Assembly: GCA_025618425.1 (NCBI GenBank)
Contig: CM046842.1
Location: forward strand, 33,983,688 to 34,047,687
Direction: 5' to 3'
From: Heliocidaris tuberculata
Lineage: Eukaryota; Echinodermata; Echinoidea; Camarodonta; Echinometridae
DNA: 64,000 nucleotides
Shown piece by piece: positions 32,001-40,588 of the stretch; position 1 is the first letter of the stretch; every line of letters begins with the position of its first letter. The notes beneath the pieces are model-generated. The model searched no databases. It worked only from the letters and a program-made list of their open reading frames with translations, and was not told where the DNA came from. Made by a program: the position numbers and the translations under genes.

Positions 32001-34330
32001 CTAGGAATAGCTGAAATGTTTGGGTGAACATCCATGCCACTTCTGTGTGTAGTCCCATATATCCATTTCTGTGTGCAGTAAATGTGCTTTTTTTAATGAT
32101 TCCAAAACAACACAGTATAAAACAATTCTTATGTAGACATGGTCAACCTGTCCCAGTTCCTTTGAGACAGTTTCTTTCACAATATAATAGCATGACCAGA
32201 ACTCTACTTTATCTTTAACAAGATCTCACAGTATGAGCCACCAGCATTATAAGCACCTCCCCACTGGTACAGGCGTTCAATGCCAGAAATGACAACCTAA
32301 CAAGCTGCATGTATCATGCAAGCATATTTAATTGCTTGGACTTTCCTGACTTTGAACCTAGGAATATATATATGTGTTTTCTGTACATAGCTTTCGTAAC
32401 AGAGGTAATAAATTGTCCAGATTTGTTCATCCAAGTTTTATCCAGTTTTCGTTTGTCTTTATAGTTCCGGCAGTAGGTCTGTTCCGAGCGCTATCTCTTC
32501 CGATGCTGAGAACGATCATGTCGAAACTTGTTTACCCATCAGAACAAGGTCAGTGAAAAAGCTTAATAATGCCATCAATATTACTCAAAACAGATTTGGG
32601 AGAAATGGGCAAAGAATATAACTGAAGTTGAACACTTTTTGGTTTCTGTTTTTTTAAGACTTTTTATTTTCAATTGCCATTCTGTCATATTCCAAGGTTT
32701 TAGTCTTAACTGTATCTCTTTAGGGCTCTAATGAACAACCATTTTCAATATAACTGCTAGGCTAGTGATTACAATACTTATGAAGGGCCCTAAAATACAA
32801 CTTTTACCATCATTAGTTTCCTTTCCTCCCATAGCACCCACAGTATCTGTAGGCCTATTTTCGTGTAATTTTCTTGCAAATTTTAAGAACTTGTTTTTCA
32901 GCGAGTTAATTTTCCTATTAATCAGCAGGATGTTTTTTTCCAAAAGCCATAGCTTGAAAGAATAACACAGTTTTATTTTGAGTTTTGTCTAATCTTAAAC
33001 TTGAGGGGGTCGGTCAGATATAGGCTAACCCCAAAATGTGCTTTTTCTAGATAAATGCACTTGAAAGTCAGTATTTAATAATGCATGCCTGTATGGAGGA
33101 TTATGAATTGCATCTCTTATTTCACCAAATTATCATTTGAATTTAAATATGAAATGTTTATGAATTGTAGAGTAGTGAATCAGGATAATGCTAGCACATG
33201 TAACTCTTTTTTTTTTTTTTTTAAGTAAGGGTAAGCACTATTTTACACTGACCCCAGCAATCATGTTTTGAGCTTGCTAATATTTAAAAGAATGTACCTT
33301 ATTGTGTTTTACAGGGGTGATGTTTGCCTGCATCGGATGCCTTCAGAGCGTTGCCATGGTGATCTCTCCTCTCATCTTCAACACTCTCTACTATGCAACG
33401 TTGCATATTCTTAGAGGGATTGTCTTCTATGTCATGGCTGCCTTGCTAATCATAGCCAGTCTTCTTGCAATGTAAGTCTAAACGGTTGAAAATATTACAT
33501 TAACACTTGTAACCAAATGTCTCAAAACCACCAATAAGACCTTGTTCACACTTGATGAGGTTGACCCATCTACAGACCAACAAACTTTTCTATAAAGTAG
33601 CTTAGCGAAGCAGAGCGGCACAAAAAGACGCAGCAAACGGCGAAATTGCTGGTAATAGTGGTGAATAAATAGTTGTATTTTGACATATGTAATTAATGAC
33701 AGTTTTGGTAATATTCAGCCTAATCAAGGCAGAAAGATATTATTACTGACTTTAAGGTCTGCTAGAATGTTTTTACCTTAATGCAATAAAACTATGATTT
33801 TCAACAACATGCATTTTGCGTTTCGGACGCGTCTTTTTGCGCCACTACGTTTCACTAAGCTACCTAACATATCACACATTATTCTTATTATAACACAGGG
33901 CAACAGCAGATTTTCAGTTGACTCTGTTCCATATATATATATATGATCACCCCCCCCCCCTCGGAAAAAAAAAAAAATCTTGCACCTTCAATGAAAACTC
34001 AATTCTGCTCTTAGTATGATAAAAATCTATAGGCCAGTTGCTGTCTATACACAGTACAGAAAGGAATTTCAAACAACACTGTTTTAGTTTATCTGTAGCC
34101 CAGTGGCCACATTTATGTAGTTAGTGGGAAAAAAATTGATATGTTTGATTTTAAGGAAATCAAATCAAATCTTACACTAAATTCCATATCTCTGGTACAG
34201 AGTTCTCCAAGTCAAAAGGCAAGAATCGTCGTTTCTTCTTTTAAGTGACCCATCAAAGACAAGCATCAACACTGCAAGTCGGAGTCTAGTGACAGGACGA
34301 CCTCGCAATTACCAGGCCGTACCGTCCTAG
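21441..34330 (+). CDS. SLC46-family solute transporter, nine coding exons, 504 aa
   Basis: This gene encodes a major-facilitator-superfamily transporter of the SLC46 family (relatives of PCFT/SLC46A1 and SLC46A3). The coding exons are 21441-21746, 23159-23354, 26518-26696, 28710-28827, 29984-30196, 30615-30746, 32465-32548, 33315-33471 and 34201-34330. All junctions are GT-AG, the phases agree, and the joined frame is open to TAG at 34328-34330. TM1 lies near residues 36-56 (VEPVIFFMMLCYSLFIPLRL). MFS motif A is GAHSDQAGRK at 126-135. A second family-type block, SYMADITTKKER, is at 187-198. The loop motif HPFCWDS is near 316-322. The TM1-2 loop holds Cys80 and NGT/NRT glycosylation sequons; Cys80 and Cys318 could form the extracellular disulphide known in PCFT. 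The start is the first long in-frame ATG, in good context (acaATGG). The member-level assignment and the substrate (folate, steroid conjugates or muropeptides in characterised relatives) cannot be told from sequence alone. The family call is firm. Confidence 0.93.
21861..22050 (+). mobile_element. SINE with 7SL/Alu-like head, copy 2 (SLC46 intron 1)
   Basis: The head reads ctgggcgttgtggcgtgcgc then ctgtaatccagcta. About 74 nt after GGGCG comes gttcgagactgag. The wording and A-box to B-box spacing match the left end of Alu/7SL RNA. The tail (gtctttcggatggtgacatt ... gacgtaaataatcatatctg ... gtctgtaaaaaccaaattac, then (CA)n) matches the tail of the SINE at 14973-15184. The tail identity is seen directly; the 7SL origin of the head is inferred. 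Confidence 0.7.
22440..22560 (+). mobile_element. LINE/SINE 3' tail with gcgctatataaa and (ATT)n
   Basis: The string ctgtaaagcgctgagagaca ... attaggcgctatataaaagc followed by (TTA)n is the typical 3' end of L2-type retrotransposons and SINEs that borrow their tail. No body is recognisable upstream. Confidence 0.6.
22657..23080. mobile_element. TTAA-ended MITE, copy 2 (SLC46 intron 1)
   Basis: Inverted relative to copy 1. It begins ttaaccttttcaggacagg and ends tcttgaaagggttaa. Its right end is 78 bp upstream of SLC46 exon 2. Confidence 0.8.
23388..24402. mobile_element. Mutator-like foldback element in SLC46 intron 2
   Basis: GTTAATATGG (23378-23387 and 24403-24412) is a 10-bp target duplication. 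The long inverted arms begin cccgatagtccgcggggccg and its reverse complement. The left end has six tandem ~17-bp units (ccgatagaccgcggggc) and the right end about four. Inside, the arms continue through gtctgaaatgcaacgc, a G-run and tccattgaaatccgtacagc. There is no transposase. The left end is only about 33 bp after the exon 2 donor. Confidence 0.85.
24530..24836. mobile_element. GC-richer MITE with TTAAAGGGATAC ends
   Basis: The left end ctttaaagggatacgcc is inverted at gagtatcccttaaa on the right. The interior is CpG-rich and unlike its AT-rich surroundings. No coding capacity is recognised. Confidence 0.55.
24981..25396. mobile_element. TTAA-ended MITE, copy 3 (SLC46 intron 2)
   Basis: The same orientation and 416-bp length as copy 1, with ttaaccctttcgagac at one end and gtcctgaaaaggttaa at the other. 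Confidence 0.8.
25524..26264. mobile_element. GTCCCCGCC-ended element with three ~146-bp tandem units (SLC46 intron 2)
   Basis: The ends attgtccccgcc and ggcggggacat are inverted. After a (CGTC)n stretch, units beginning aaaatgctacttctc recur at 25657, 25804 and 25950, each with tgatagggctgggtgggggc. The remaining plus-strand frames look like by-products. Confidence 0.7.
26801..27133. mobile_element. Palindromic MITE, GTTTCTTAAAGC type (SLC46 intron 3)
   Basis: Arms of about 55 bp: ctggggggtgtttcttaaag then agttacgcatgactttacg, against cgtaaagtcatgcgtaactt and agctttatgaaacaccccccag. Confidence 0.8.
27134..27560. repeat. TC-rich low-complexity tract
   Basis: Long ctctctctt-type sequence in SLC46 intron 3. 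The open frames across it are compositional artefacts. Confidence 0.8.
28200..28620. other. Intronic sequence with (ATT)n and possible LINE 3' remnant
   Basis: An (ATT)n tract is followed by tatttggccataaaaatcag and a purine-rich stretch. It is unrecognised and lies within SLC46 intron 3. Confidence 0.3.
29032..29333. mobile_element. (TA)n microsatellite plus GGCGCC-ended short element (SLC46 intron 4)
   Basis: A 57-bp (TA)n tract precedes aggggtggtgctacaggggg. The matching inverted end is cctggcgccgcccct, again followed by (TA)n, consistent with insertion into the microsatellite. Poly-G and poly-C runs lie inside, as in the GGCGGATCCA family. Confidence 0.55.
29804..29966. mobile_element. 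GTCGACTTA-family MITE, copy 2, abutting SLC46 exon 5
   Basis: The ends gcaggtaactctgcctaag and cttatgcagagttaactgt are inverted. The right end stops 17 bp before exon 5 (acceptor ttgtaaag, exon from 29984). The terminal gttaact string is at a normal branch-point distance. Confidence 0.8.
30804..31390. mobile_element. Inverted-repeat element carrying a SAP-domain ORF (SLC46 intron 6)
   Basis: The 40-bp ends aattcgagcgatcgccaata(gggtaaaaatgcccggatg) and their reverse complement at 31351-31390 are nearly perfect. The 587-bp element encloses one 113-codon ORF (30990-31331). The AATT at each junction could be either terminus or target duplication. No transposase is present. Confidence 0.85.
30990..31331 (+). 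CDS. SAP-domain small ORF inside the inverted-repeat element, 113 aa
   Basis: The frame starts at ATGG in good context (tgtcATGG) and ends in TAG at 31329-31331. Residues about 10-43 fit a SAP DNA-binding motif: MTVLQLKAFLTERGIPCNRK followed by RKLELELLIRRAAE, with the helix-LxxRG-helix pattern. A basic GRKRRR stretch follows near residue 58 and could be a nuclear localisation signal. The remaining C-terminus (DLNDTAVFWKADLRGYARPP) is not recognised. SAP domains bind AT-rich DNA. Full-length relatives in invertebrates are usually longer, so this may be a captured N-terminal fragment. It sits in the sense orientation within an SLC46 intron. Expression is unknown. Confidence 0.55.
   Translation: MASVSQDFKNMTVLQLKAFLTERGIPCNRKRKLELELLIRRAAECYSVIEPCDREASGRKRRRVPAADGSVRDLNDTAVFWKADLRGYARPPGHSPTGQIPEVTRSQRLSHIA
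31859..32225 (+). repeat. Dispersed ~370-bp repeat, copy in SLC46 intron 6
   Basis: The words gtgagctttgtcattctttt, gtcagtttggaagaacatca, gctcttcaaatgctctta and ccatttctgtgtgcag recur at 44301-44600 (same orientation) and, inverted, at 38180-38480, 21034-21415 and 53521-53640. Confidence 0.75.
33594..33866. mobile_element. MITE with gtagcttagcgaa ends (SLC46 intron 8)
   Basis: gtagcttagcgaagcagagc then aaaaagacgc faces gcgtctttttgcgc then tttcactaagctac. A half copy (gtagcttagcgaaacattg ... gaaagacgc) occurs in SF3A2 intron 3 near 48410-48455. Confidence 0.7.
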
Positions 34331-35058
34331 TGGAGTAAACCTCTGTATTCGGAGACTAAACTTCCAAGATGAGCTGTTATGTTATTTTACTAAGGCTTTA
34401 AAATATTCCTTGATATGTGCTGTTTTTTGCTGATTTTAAGCCCTTTCTCACAAGAGAAAGTTTATACGAAGGTTGTTTTGAAAATCGTAAGTGTGTAGCA
34501 AAAGGGGAGTACACAGAAGATGCCTATCGTATGAATAAACTTGGTACAAAGAAACTCGTATGGAAAAGAAGTGACTGTGTGGTTGTGTACAGTTGCATGT
34601 CATGCTATAGGACTTTCACATGACAATCAACCCTGATTCTTTACCAAGTTTTAGTTTGAAACGATGCCTAGGCCTCTGTTTTGCTGTATGTAGTTTTGTT
34701 ATGCAGTATTTTGATATAAGAGCTTCGGATGAGAAATATACAATAATTTATTGCAAAGCTATAGATTTCTCATACAAAATGCTATTTAGGTTTCCTTGTT
34801 TGAGTTGGTGCTTCATTCTACACAATGTATCATATTATGCAAAAGTGGGTGCTCCAATACTCAAAAGTGAGATGAAAGCTTCCAAAGTCTTCTTTAATCC
34901 TTTGCAGGACTGGGCTAGATGAAGTTTCTTTGTTCCGTACATGAACCTTTGGTCCTCCTGCATGTACCAGTCTTCTCTATTACATAACGCCCTTGGTGCT
35001 AGTACCAAGCATGGGGGATTTCAGAAAGTAAAAACTAAGTGTAGATTCTCCGTAACAA
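34331..35058 (+). other. Presumed 3'UTR of the SLC46 gene
   Basis: This follows the TAG at 34330. An AATAAA lies at 34534-34539 and another at 35395-35400; either could direct polyadenylation. The true end cannot be fixed from sequence. Confidence 0.4.
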
Positions 35059-35059
35059 G

Positions 35060-35340
35060 GGTACAGACATTCATAATGAATATGTCAAAGCATACTTTTA
35101 ACCTCTGAAGTTGTTTGTGGTACAGACATTCATAATGAATATGTCAAAGCATACTTTCAACCTCCGAAGTTGCTTGTGGTACAGACATTCATAATGAATA
35201 TGTCAAAGCATACTTTCAACCTCCGAAGTTGCTTAATGAATATGTTAAAGCATACTTTCAACCTCTGAAGTTGTTTGTGGTACAGACATTCATAATGAAT
35301 ATGTCAAAGCATACTTTCAACCTCCGAAGTTGTTTAGTCC
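35060..35340 (+). repeat. 59-bp tandem repeat, about five units
   Basis: gtacagacattcataatgaa recurs at 35063, 35120, 35179 and 35280, with one shortened unit between the last two. Each unit has atgtcaaagcatactttcaa and a variable gaagttgtttgtg end. It lies downstream of SLC46 and may be in its 3'UTR. Confidence 0.9.
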
Positions 35341-36110
35341 TCTCAAACTAACTCTCTTGATTTCTGTAATTCCACATTCTACCCAATATGGACCAATAAA
35401 TGTGTCCAAGCATACTCTCAACCTGCAAAATTGCATTGGTCCTCTCGGATCACCCCCTGGGATTCGGCAAAACCATATTTCTCTCAATTTGAACCATGCA
35501 TGAATAATTTTCAGCCAAGAATCCTGTGCGTCGGTCCTTTGATCTTGCTTCAAAATGACTGTTTGCCTCTTTACCTAAGCTTATAAAAACCTGTTATTTT
35601 CTTGTTATTTGAAGCACAAAATGAACTCTCCCAAACTATCACCTCATACAATGCTTCCCAAAGTAGGGTCCACTTTGTACATACAATGCTTCCCATAGTA
35701 GGGTCCGCTTTGTACCCAACACACACACAAATAGGCGTATGAACATTAAGCATGCTGATAAAAAACCTTCCTTTGTTACTGCACAGATTTTTTCTTTTTC
35801 TTTCAAGTTGGCAGTGTAAGCATAGGCTTCTGAGTACAATTTCATTTTTTTTTTGGGGGGGGGGGGGGCTGACATCCCTTACCCACATATCAGCATTTAG
35901 GTCTTTGAATACATGTAATTTTGACAGCTTTTCTTAATATAAAATGTAATCTTTTCATAAGAAAATACCCCCCCCCCAAAAAAAAAAAAAAAAAAAAAAA
36001 AAATGAGAGCACAAAAAGAAACCACTTTTCTGCCCGGTGATGCTTGCCTGAATATGAAATGAAAGTTGCCCAAGTAGTTGTAATTTCAAATTCTCAAAGG
36101 GTATGCAGGT

Positions 36111-36148
<38 letters not shown>

Positions 36149-36691
36149 ACCCCCCCCCCCCCCCCCCCCCCCCACCCCCCACTCCAACCTCAACCTCATA
36201 TGTCTTTTACTGTTAGGGGGATTCCATGACTAGCATGTTCTTTTTAAAATTCCATTGCTAGTTTATACAACTCCTTTATTACATATAATCTTCATCTATG
36301 TACACATTATTCATGTGCATTTTGAGTTTGTTTATTTTACATATTATTTCTTTGGGTATTCACTGAGAGTGTGCCTTGAGCTAAAAGAGATATTTTTATT
36401 CATGTAAAATGCTAGTGCACAAAATTGATCAATTCTTTGGCTTGGTTTACATTGCTGATGTATAATGTACCATTGCAATTATATACATGTATATATATCC
36501 AGATTTCTGCAAGTACAAAGTTATATTTTGTAAAATGTAATATATATTCCATTGTTAATATATGTATATTCAGATTTTTGCAAGTGTAAAGTCTATTATT
36601 GTAAAATGCAATATTTATGTATATTTTTTTTTGTAAAGGTGATCTGATGCAATATAGTATAACTCCTTGAAAATCTTAATTTATTTCAATA
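35341..36691. other. No gene; poly-A and long poly-C tracts
   Basis: A poly-A run at about 35979-36003 and a ~70-base C-rich tract at 36111-36180 interrupted by two A. The rest is AT-rich. A repeated pair gtacaaagt/gtgtaaagt with tattttgtaaaatg lies near 36500-36610. Confidence 0.45.
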
Positions 36692-36862
36692 CACTGAAAT
36701 CTTGTTATAAAGAAAACGTCACAACAAACTTTTGTTTTAATAAGGTAGTTTTGCTGGTCCCATTTCCTTGTATTCTGTTGCTGTTGTCTTTTAGCCCTGA
36801 TGTAAGAAGGTAACAAGGTAATCTTTTAGTCACTAGGAGTTTATTATAATGAGGTTCCACTG
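36692..36862. mobile_element. TA-flanked CAGTGGAAACTC-family MITE, diverged
   Basis: The left end cactgaaatcttgttataaa faces right end tataatgaggttccactg, with TA on both sides. The family (36692, 38665, 39737, 47742 and partial copies at 42005 and 53200) resembles Tigger/pogo-like termini; that class is inferred. Confidence 0.65.
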
Positions 36863-37569
36863 TATTATCAATTATTAGTGCAATTAAATTGATTAAATGT
36901 AATATCTTCCATTTTGACATTAGAATGGTAATAAAAAATACCCTTTGCCCTCTGTTTGTAGACCTCAAATGGTAAGTCCACCTGATATAAAGTTAGTTTC
37001 AATAGAAGCAGAAAAATTAGACTAAACAGATTGGTGAAAATTGAGCAAAATCTGACTAAAAATAAGAAAGTTATGAATGTTTGAAGTTGTCATTGATCAA
37101 ACAGAAATTGACAGCTCTGTGACATATCTTGCAATCTACAGAAAAATTAAAATAGTCAATCATACATGTATCCTAGATATAATCCTTGCACGCCTGTGTT
37201 TACGTAACCCCTGTATCTATTTCATCATCAGTAACTTTTAAAAAACAAGAGCATATTGGAGAGGACCTTGCAAGATACATGTACCTCACAAAATTACCAA
37301 TGTTTGTTTGATCAATTACAACGTAAGAACATAAGATGTAACATAAGATGTAACTAAGCATTAGCATTTTAAGTCATTCTGCATGTACATGTACAAATCA
37401 TAAAAATGTGGAGAGAAATGGATTTATTTCTTTAAAAAATTACTTGTGGCAACTTAAACACTGAAAAAACACATTCTACAGCCTTTTTAAGCCATTCTGC
37501 AGCCTCACAGCATATAGCCCATCATCAATAATCAAAATAAATGCTAAACAAATTTTTAAAACTTTCTCC
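36863..37569. other. No gene; relic of the ~590-bp palindromic repeat
   Basis: The stretch near 37010-37080 (agattggtgaaaattgagca, aataagaaagttatgaatgt) matches the ends of the repeat at 43711-44300. The rest is unremarkable. Confidence 0.4.
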
Positions 37570-37893
37570 AGGGCCCGTCTTACAAACAGCTGTGATTGAT
37601 TCAAATCGATCGCAAATTAAAAGTACAGTTAACTTTGCATAAGTCGAATCTGCTGGAACCACAAAAAATAGTTTGACTTATGCAAAATTTGACTTAGGAA
37701 ATGCAAATAACACATGTTTTACATAGTTTGGTCAAAAAAAGTGATTCGACTTGGGTAAAGTTCGACATATGCGACTTAGAGTTGTGCAAGGTTAACTGTA
37801 ATCGCAACTCCAATTTCTGAAGTACACTGTTGCGATCAATTTTAAGTTGCAATCAGTTTGAATCAGTTGTAACTTTTTATAAGACAGGGCCCT
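37570..37893. mobile_element. Palindromic MITE (GGGCCCGTCTTA ends) split by a nested MITE
   Basis: The outer ends agggcccgtcttacaaacag and ttataagacagggccct are inverted, with gattcaaatcgatcgcaa facing ttgcaatcagtttgaatc. A GTCGACTTA-family element occupies 37624-37800 inside it. Confidence 0.7.
37624..37800. mobile_element. GTCGACTTA-family MITE, copy 3, nested
   Basis: The ends tacagttaactttgcataag and gcaaggttaactgta are inverted. It is inserted in the 37570-37893 palindrome. Confidence 0.75.
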
Positions 37894-38149
37894 GATCCAT
37901 ATCACCAGTCCTGGATGAGTTAAAGATGATAAGGTATAGTAATCTAGATGTACATGTATTAGCTAAGATGCTTGTTATTACATTAGACAGCGTTATCGTA
38001 TCAAAATGAATCAAATTGTTTTGCCCCTCTCTCGTCTTCTTTTATATGTAAAGTATGTGGTTTGAATTTAAACAGCCAAGTGCTAGCATTGAGTTCTGGT
38101 CAAACAACTGCATGTACATTGTGACATAAACTCTATGGAAGCAACTGGG

Positions 38150-38480
38150 AAAGGTTGATTATGCAATACATGAAAATTGGTTTATGCTGGGAGGTTTTGG
38201 AATCCCCAAAAGAACAAGATAGTTACACCATCTTGCTGAAAGTCACTTGCACTGCACACAGAAATGGGTATACGGGACTACACACACATGTGGCATGAAT
38301 TTCTGGTCCAAACATTTTAGACATTCCTCGTCATTATTTTGAATATTAGCGCATTTGAAGAGCAATCCTTTTCAGCTGACATTTCTTCCAGAATGTTCTT
38401 CCAGACTGACATAAAAGGAATAAGAAAGCTCACAAATTATTTTTCACCCTTCTAAGAACTTAGCATTCTCTTTATTTTGC
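38150..38480 (-). repeat. Dispersed ~350-bp repeat, inverted copy
   Basis: The same family as 31859-32225, reverse orientation (ctgcacacagaaatgggtat, gaagagcaatccttttcag, aagctcacaaattattttt). Confidence 0.7.
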
Positions 38481-38664
38481 ACAAAATGCACTGCTGAGTT
38501 ATGTTTATGCAATTTATTTAATGGGACAGCAATAAAAAAAAATCTTATAAAATATTTTCCTGTTTACAGTCTTCTTGAGATTTTTGTGTGATCTTGTGAG
38601 ATGATGCTGCTAATGGTTAGTGTCTTATTCTTGTCATTCTGCAATATCTACAGAAAATGTATTA

Positions 38665-39263
38665 CAGTGGAAACTCACTATAAAGAGCTCTGATATAACG
38701 AGATTCCTAAAGGCCACTGCACACCTTACGATCGGTCTGCGATCCGATTTGTGAAATAAATCGCTGTGGCATTAATTATTGGAATTTTAACAAATGAAAT
38801 CTACCCTATTCAGGTTCTGAATAGTAATACGAATACTAAACACAGGGTTTTGGTGAGCTGTCAGCTTTCTACAGGGAATAAGGGCAAAATTAATTTCAAA
38901 TCGTAGGCAGTCGTACGATTTTTGTGACATTACTATGACTCGGAGCCGATTTGGCCATTCCACCGACTAGAAAACTCGGCAAAGTCCATATTATCGATTT
39001 TACTATCTGTATGACTATTCAGACCCTCAATCAAAAATATTTTTCGTTTTTAAATGATTTGTCAAATGATATTACACTTTCTTCTGAAATCGGATCGCAG
39101 ACCGATCGTAAGGTGTGCGGTGGCCTTAATACATGTATAACGTAATTTTGCTGGTCCCATGTCTTTATGTTGTTCTGTTTTTTTACCCCAATAAAAGGAG
39201 ATTCCTGATATAACAAGGTAATTTTCATGGTCCAAAGGTCCTCGTTATAGTGAGTTTCCACTG
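38665..39263. mobile_element. TA-flanked CAGTGGAAACTC MITE split by a Harbinger-like MITE
   Basis: The outer ends cagtggaaactcactataaa and tatagtgagtttccactg are inverted and flanked by TA. The 38711-39126 element interrupts it; removing that insert restores a ~180-bp element like the one at 39737-39910. Confidence 0.85.
38711..39126. mobile_element. PIF/Harbinger-like MITE with TAA target duplication, nested
   Basis: The ~40-bp ends aggccactgcacaccttacg(atcggtctgcgatccgattt) and their reverse complement are nearly perfect. TAA lies at 38708-38710 and 39127-39129. The 3-bp TWA duplication is characteristic of PIF/Harbinger elements. No transposase. Confidence 0.85.
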
Positions 39264-39302
39264 TATGTGCCACCAAAGTTAAATGTATTATTCCAATGTA
39301 CC

Positions 39303-39690
39303 TTAACCCTTTCAAGACAGGAATTATTTCAGGGCCAAATTGATCACATTTTGTTCTTCAAATTGGCAACAATAATATTTTTCCTTTAGTGCTACATGGT
39401 TCTAATAGGGTGTAGTGTCTTTGGAAACGATAGACATGGTAAGAAATTTTTGTCGAGGTTGAAAAAAATGCCAATTTTGATCAAAAATGATTTTGAACCT
39501 CTCAATGTGTTGCCAATTTAAGGATTTTAAAGCTTATTTGCCTTTTTCAAATTCCTGGCATCAAACGCAATATTGCTATGCAGCAAAAATGGACATAGTG
39601 TGTGAAGAAATTTTTGCTCTTTCTACTCATGCATCTGGTATATTGTTTAGAGCTCTTTATCAAAAGTTATTGAGCCAAACCACAAAATTT
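39303..39690. mobile_element. TTAA-ended MITE, copy 4, right end truncated
   Basis: It begins ttaaccctttcaagacagg and follows the inverted family sequence to gagccaaaccacaaaattt, where the match stops before a terminal GGGTTAA. Confidence 0.75.
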
Positions 39691-39736
39691 GCACATATCA
39701 AAAGTGTTTACAAGTTCCTGTCATTGCCTTTATATA

Positions 39737-39910
39737 CAGTGGAAACTCAGTATAAAGAGGTCTGATATAACGATATTCCTGATATAACAAGGAAATATCC
39801 TGTCCCAGTTCTTTATATTCTATTGTTTTTTTTAACCTAATAATAAGATTCCTGCTATAACAAGGTAATTTGGATGGTCCCAAGGACCTCGTTATACTGA
39901 GTCTCCACTG
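39737..39910. mobile_element. TA-flanked CAGTGGAAACTC MITE
   Basis: An intact ~174-bp copy: cagtggaaactcagtataaa at the left, tatactgagtctccactg at the right, with TA on both sides. Confidence 0.85.
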
Positions 39911-40370
39911 TATAATCCATTGCTGCCAAATATTCCTTTTTTGGGTCCTTCACACTAGTGTTAATGAAGCCTATATTCCTCTCTTTTACTGTCAAATGCT
40001 GTCATATAAAAGCATACAAAATACACTGTACTCCTAATTTTGCCTTAAGGGATTCCTATTTTTTCCGTTGAAGATTGGCAGGCATTACGAAGGATCAGAG
40101 AACTATGATAAGGAAAGAACCTTTGCCATAATTATGAAAGATTCTATCATGAAACACATCTTAGATCATGGATGCTTAGCCATCAGAATGAGATGAGGGA
40201 ACCCGTTCACACTTGATACACTAGTTGCTCATTTTAACAGCAAAAATGCTATTTTGTTTCTACACTTTACTGCTCCTCTACGTTCAAGTCCATTGCCATC
40301 CCTCTGCCACATAGATCTCTTTAGTCTTCACTGCACCTTCTTATCTGTTCTCTTCCTATCCGATATCTAT
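39911..40370. other. No gene recognised
   Basis: Unremarkable sequence leading into the TC-rich minisatellite. Confidence 0.35.
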
Positions 40371-40378
40371 GTCTCACA

Positions 40379-40557
40379 TACATCTGTCTGCTCTCTCTCT
40401 CTCTCTCTCCCTCTATCTTTCTGAGTCTCTGTCTTTGTCTCTTTCTCTCTCTCTCTCTATCTCTCTGAGTCTCTGTCTTTGTCTCTTGATCACTCTCTAT
40501 CTTTCTGAGTCTCTGTCTTTGTCTCTCTCTCTCTATCTTTCTGAGTCTCTGTCTTTG

Positions 40558-40588
<31 letters not shown>

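Noticed and set aside
35060..35340. Regularly spaced direct repeats considered as a CRISPR array
   Set aside because: Units are contiguous 59-bp tandem repeats without unique spacers, in eukaryotic DNA with no cas genes.
36044..36229. Poly-proline ORF, and poly-glycine ORF on the other strand
   Set aside because: Translation of a ~70-base C tract.
39031..39315. ORF with repeated VETHYNEDLWTMKITLLYQ-like wording, also near 36705, 39698 and 53195
   Set aside because: It is the translation of the CAGTGGAAACTC MITE; similarity among the ORFs reflects copies of the element, not a protein family.
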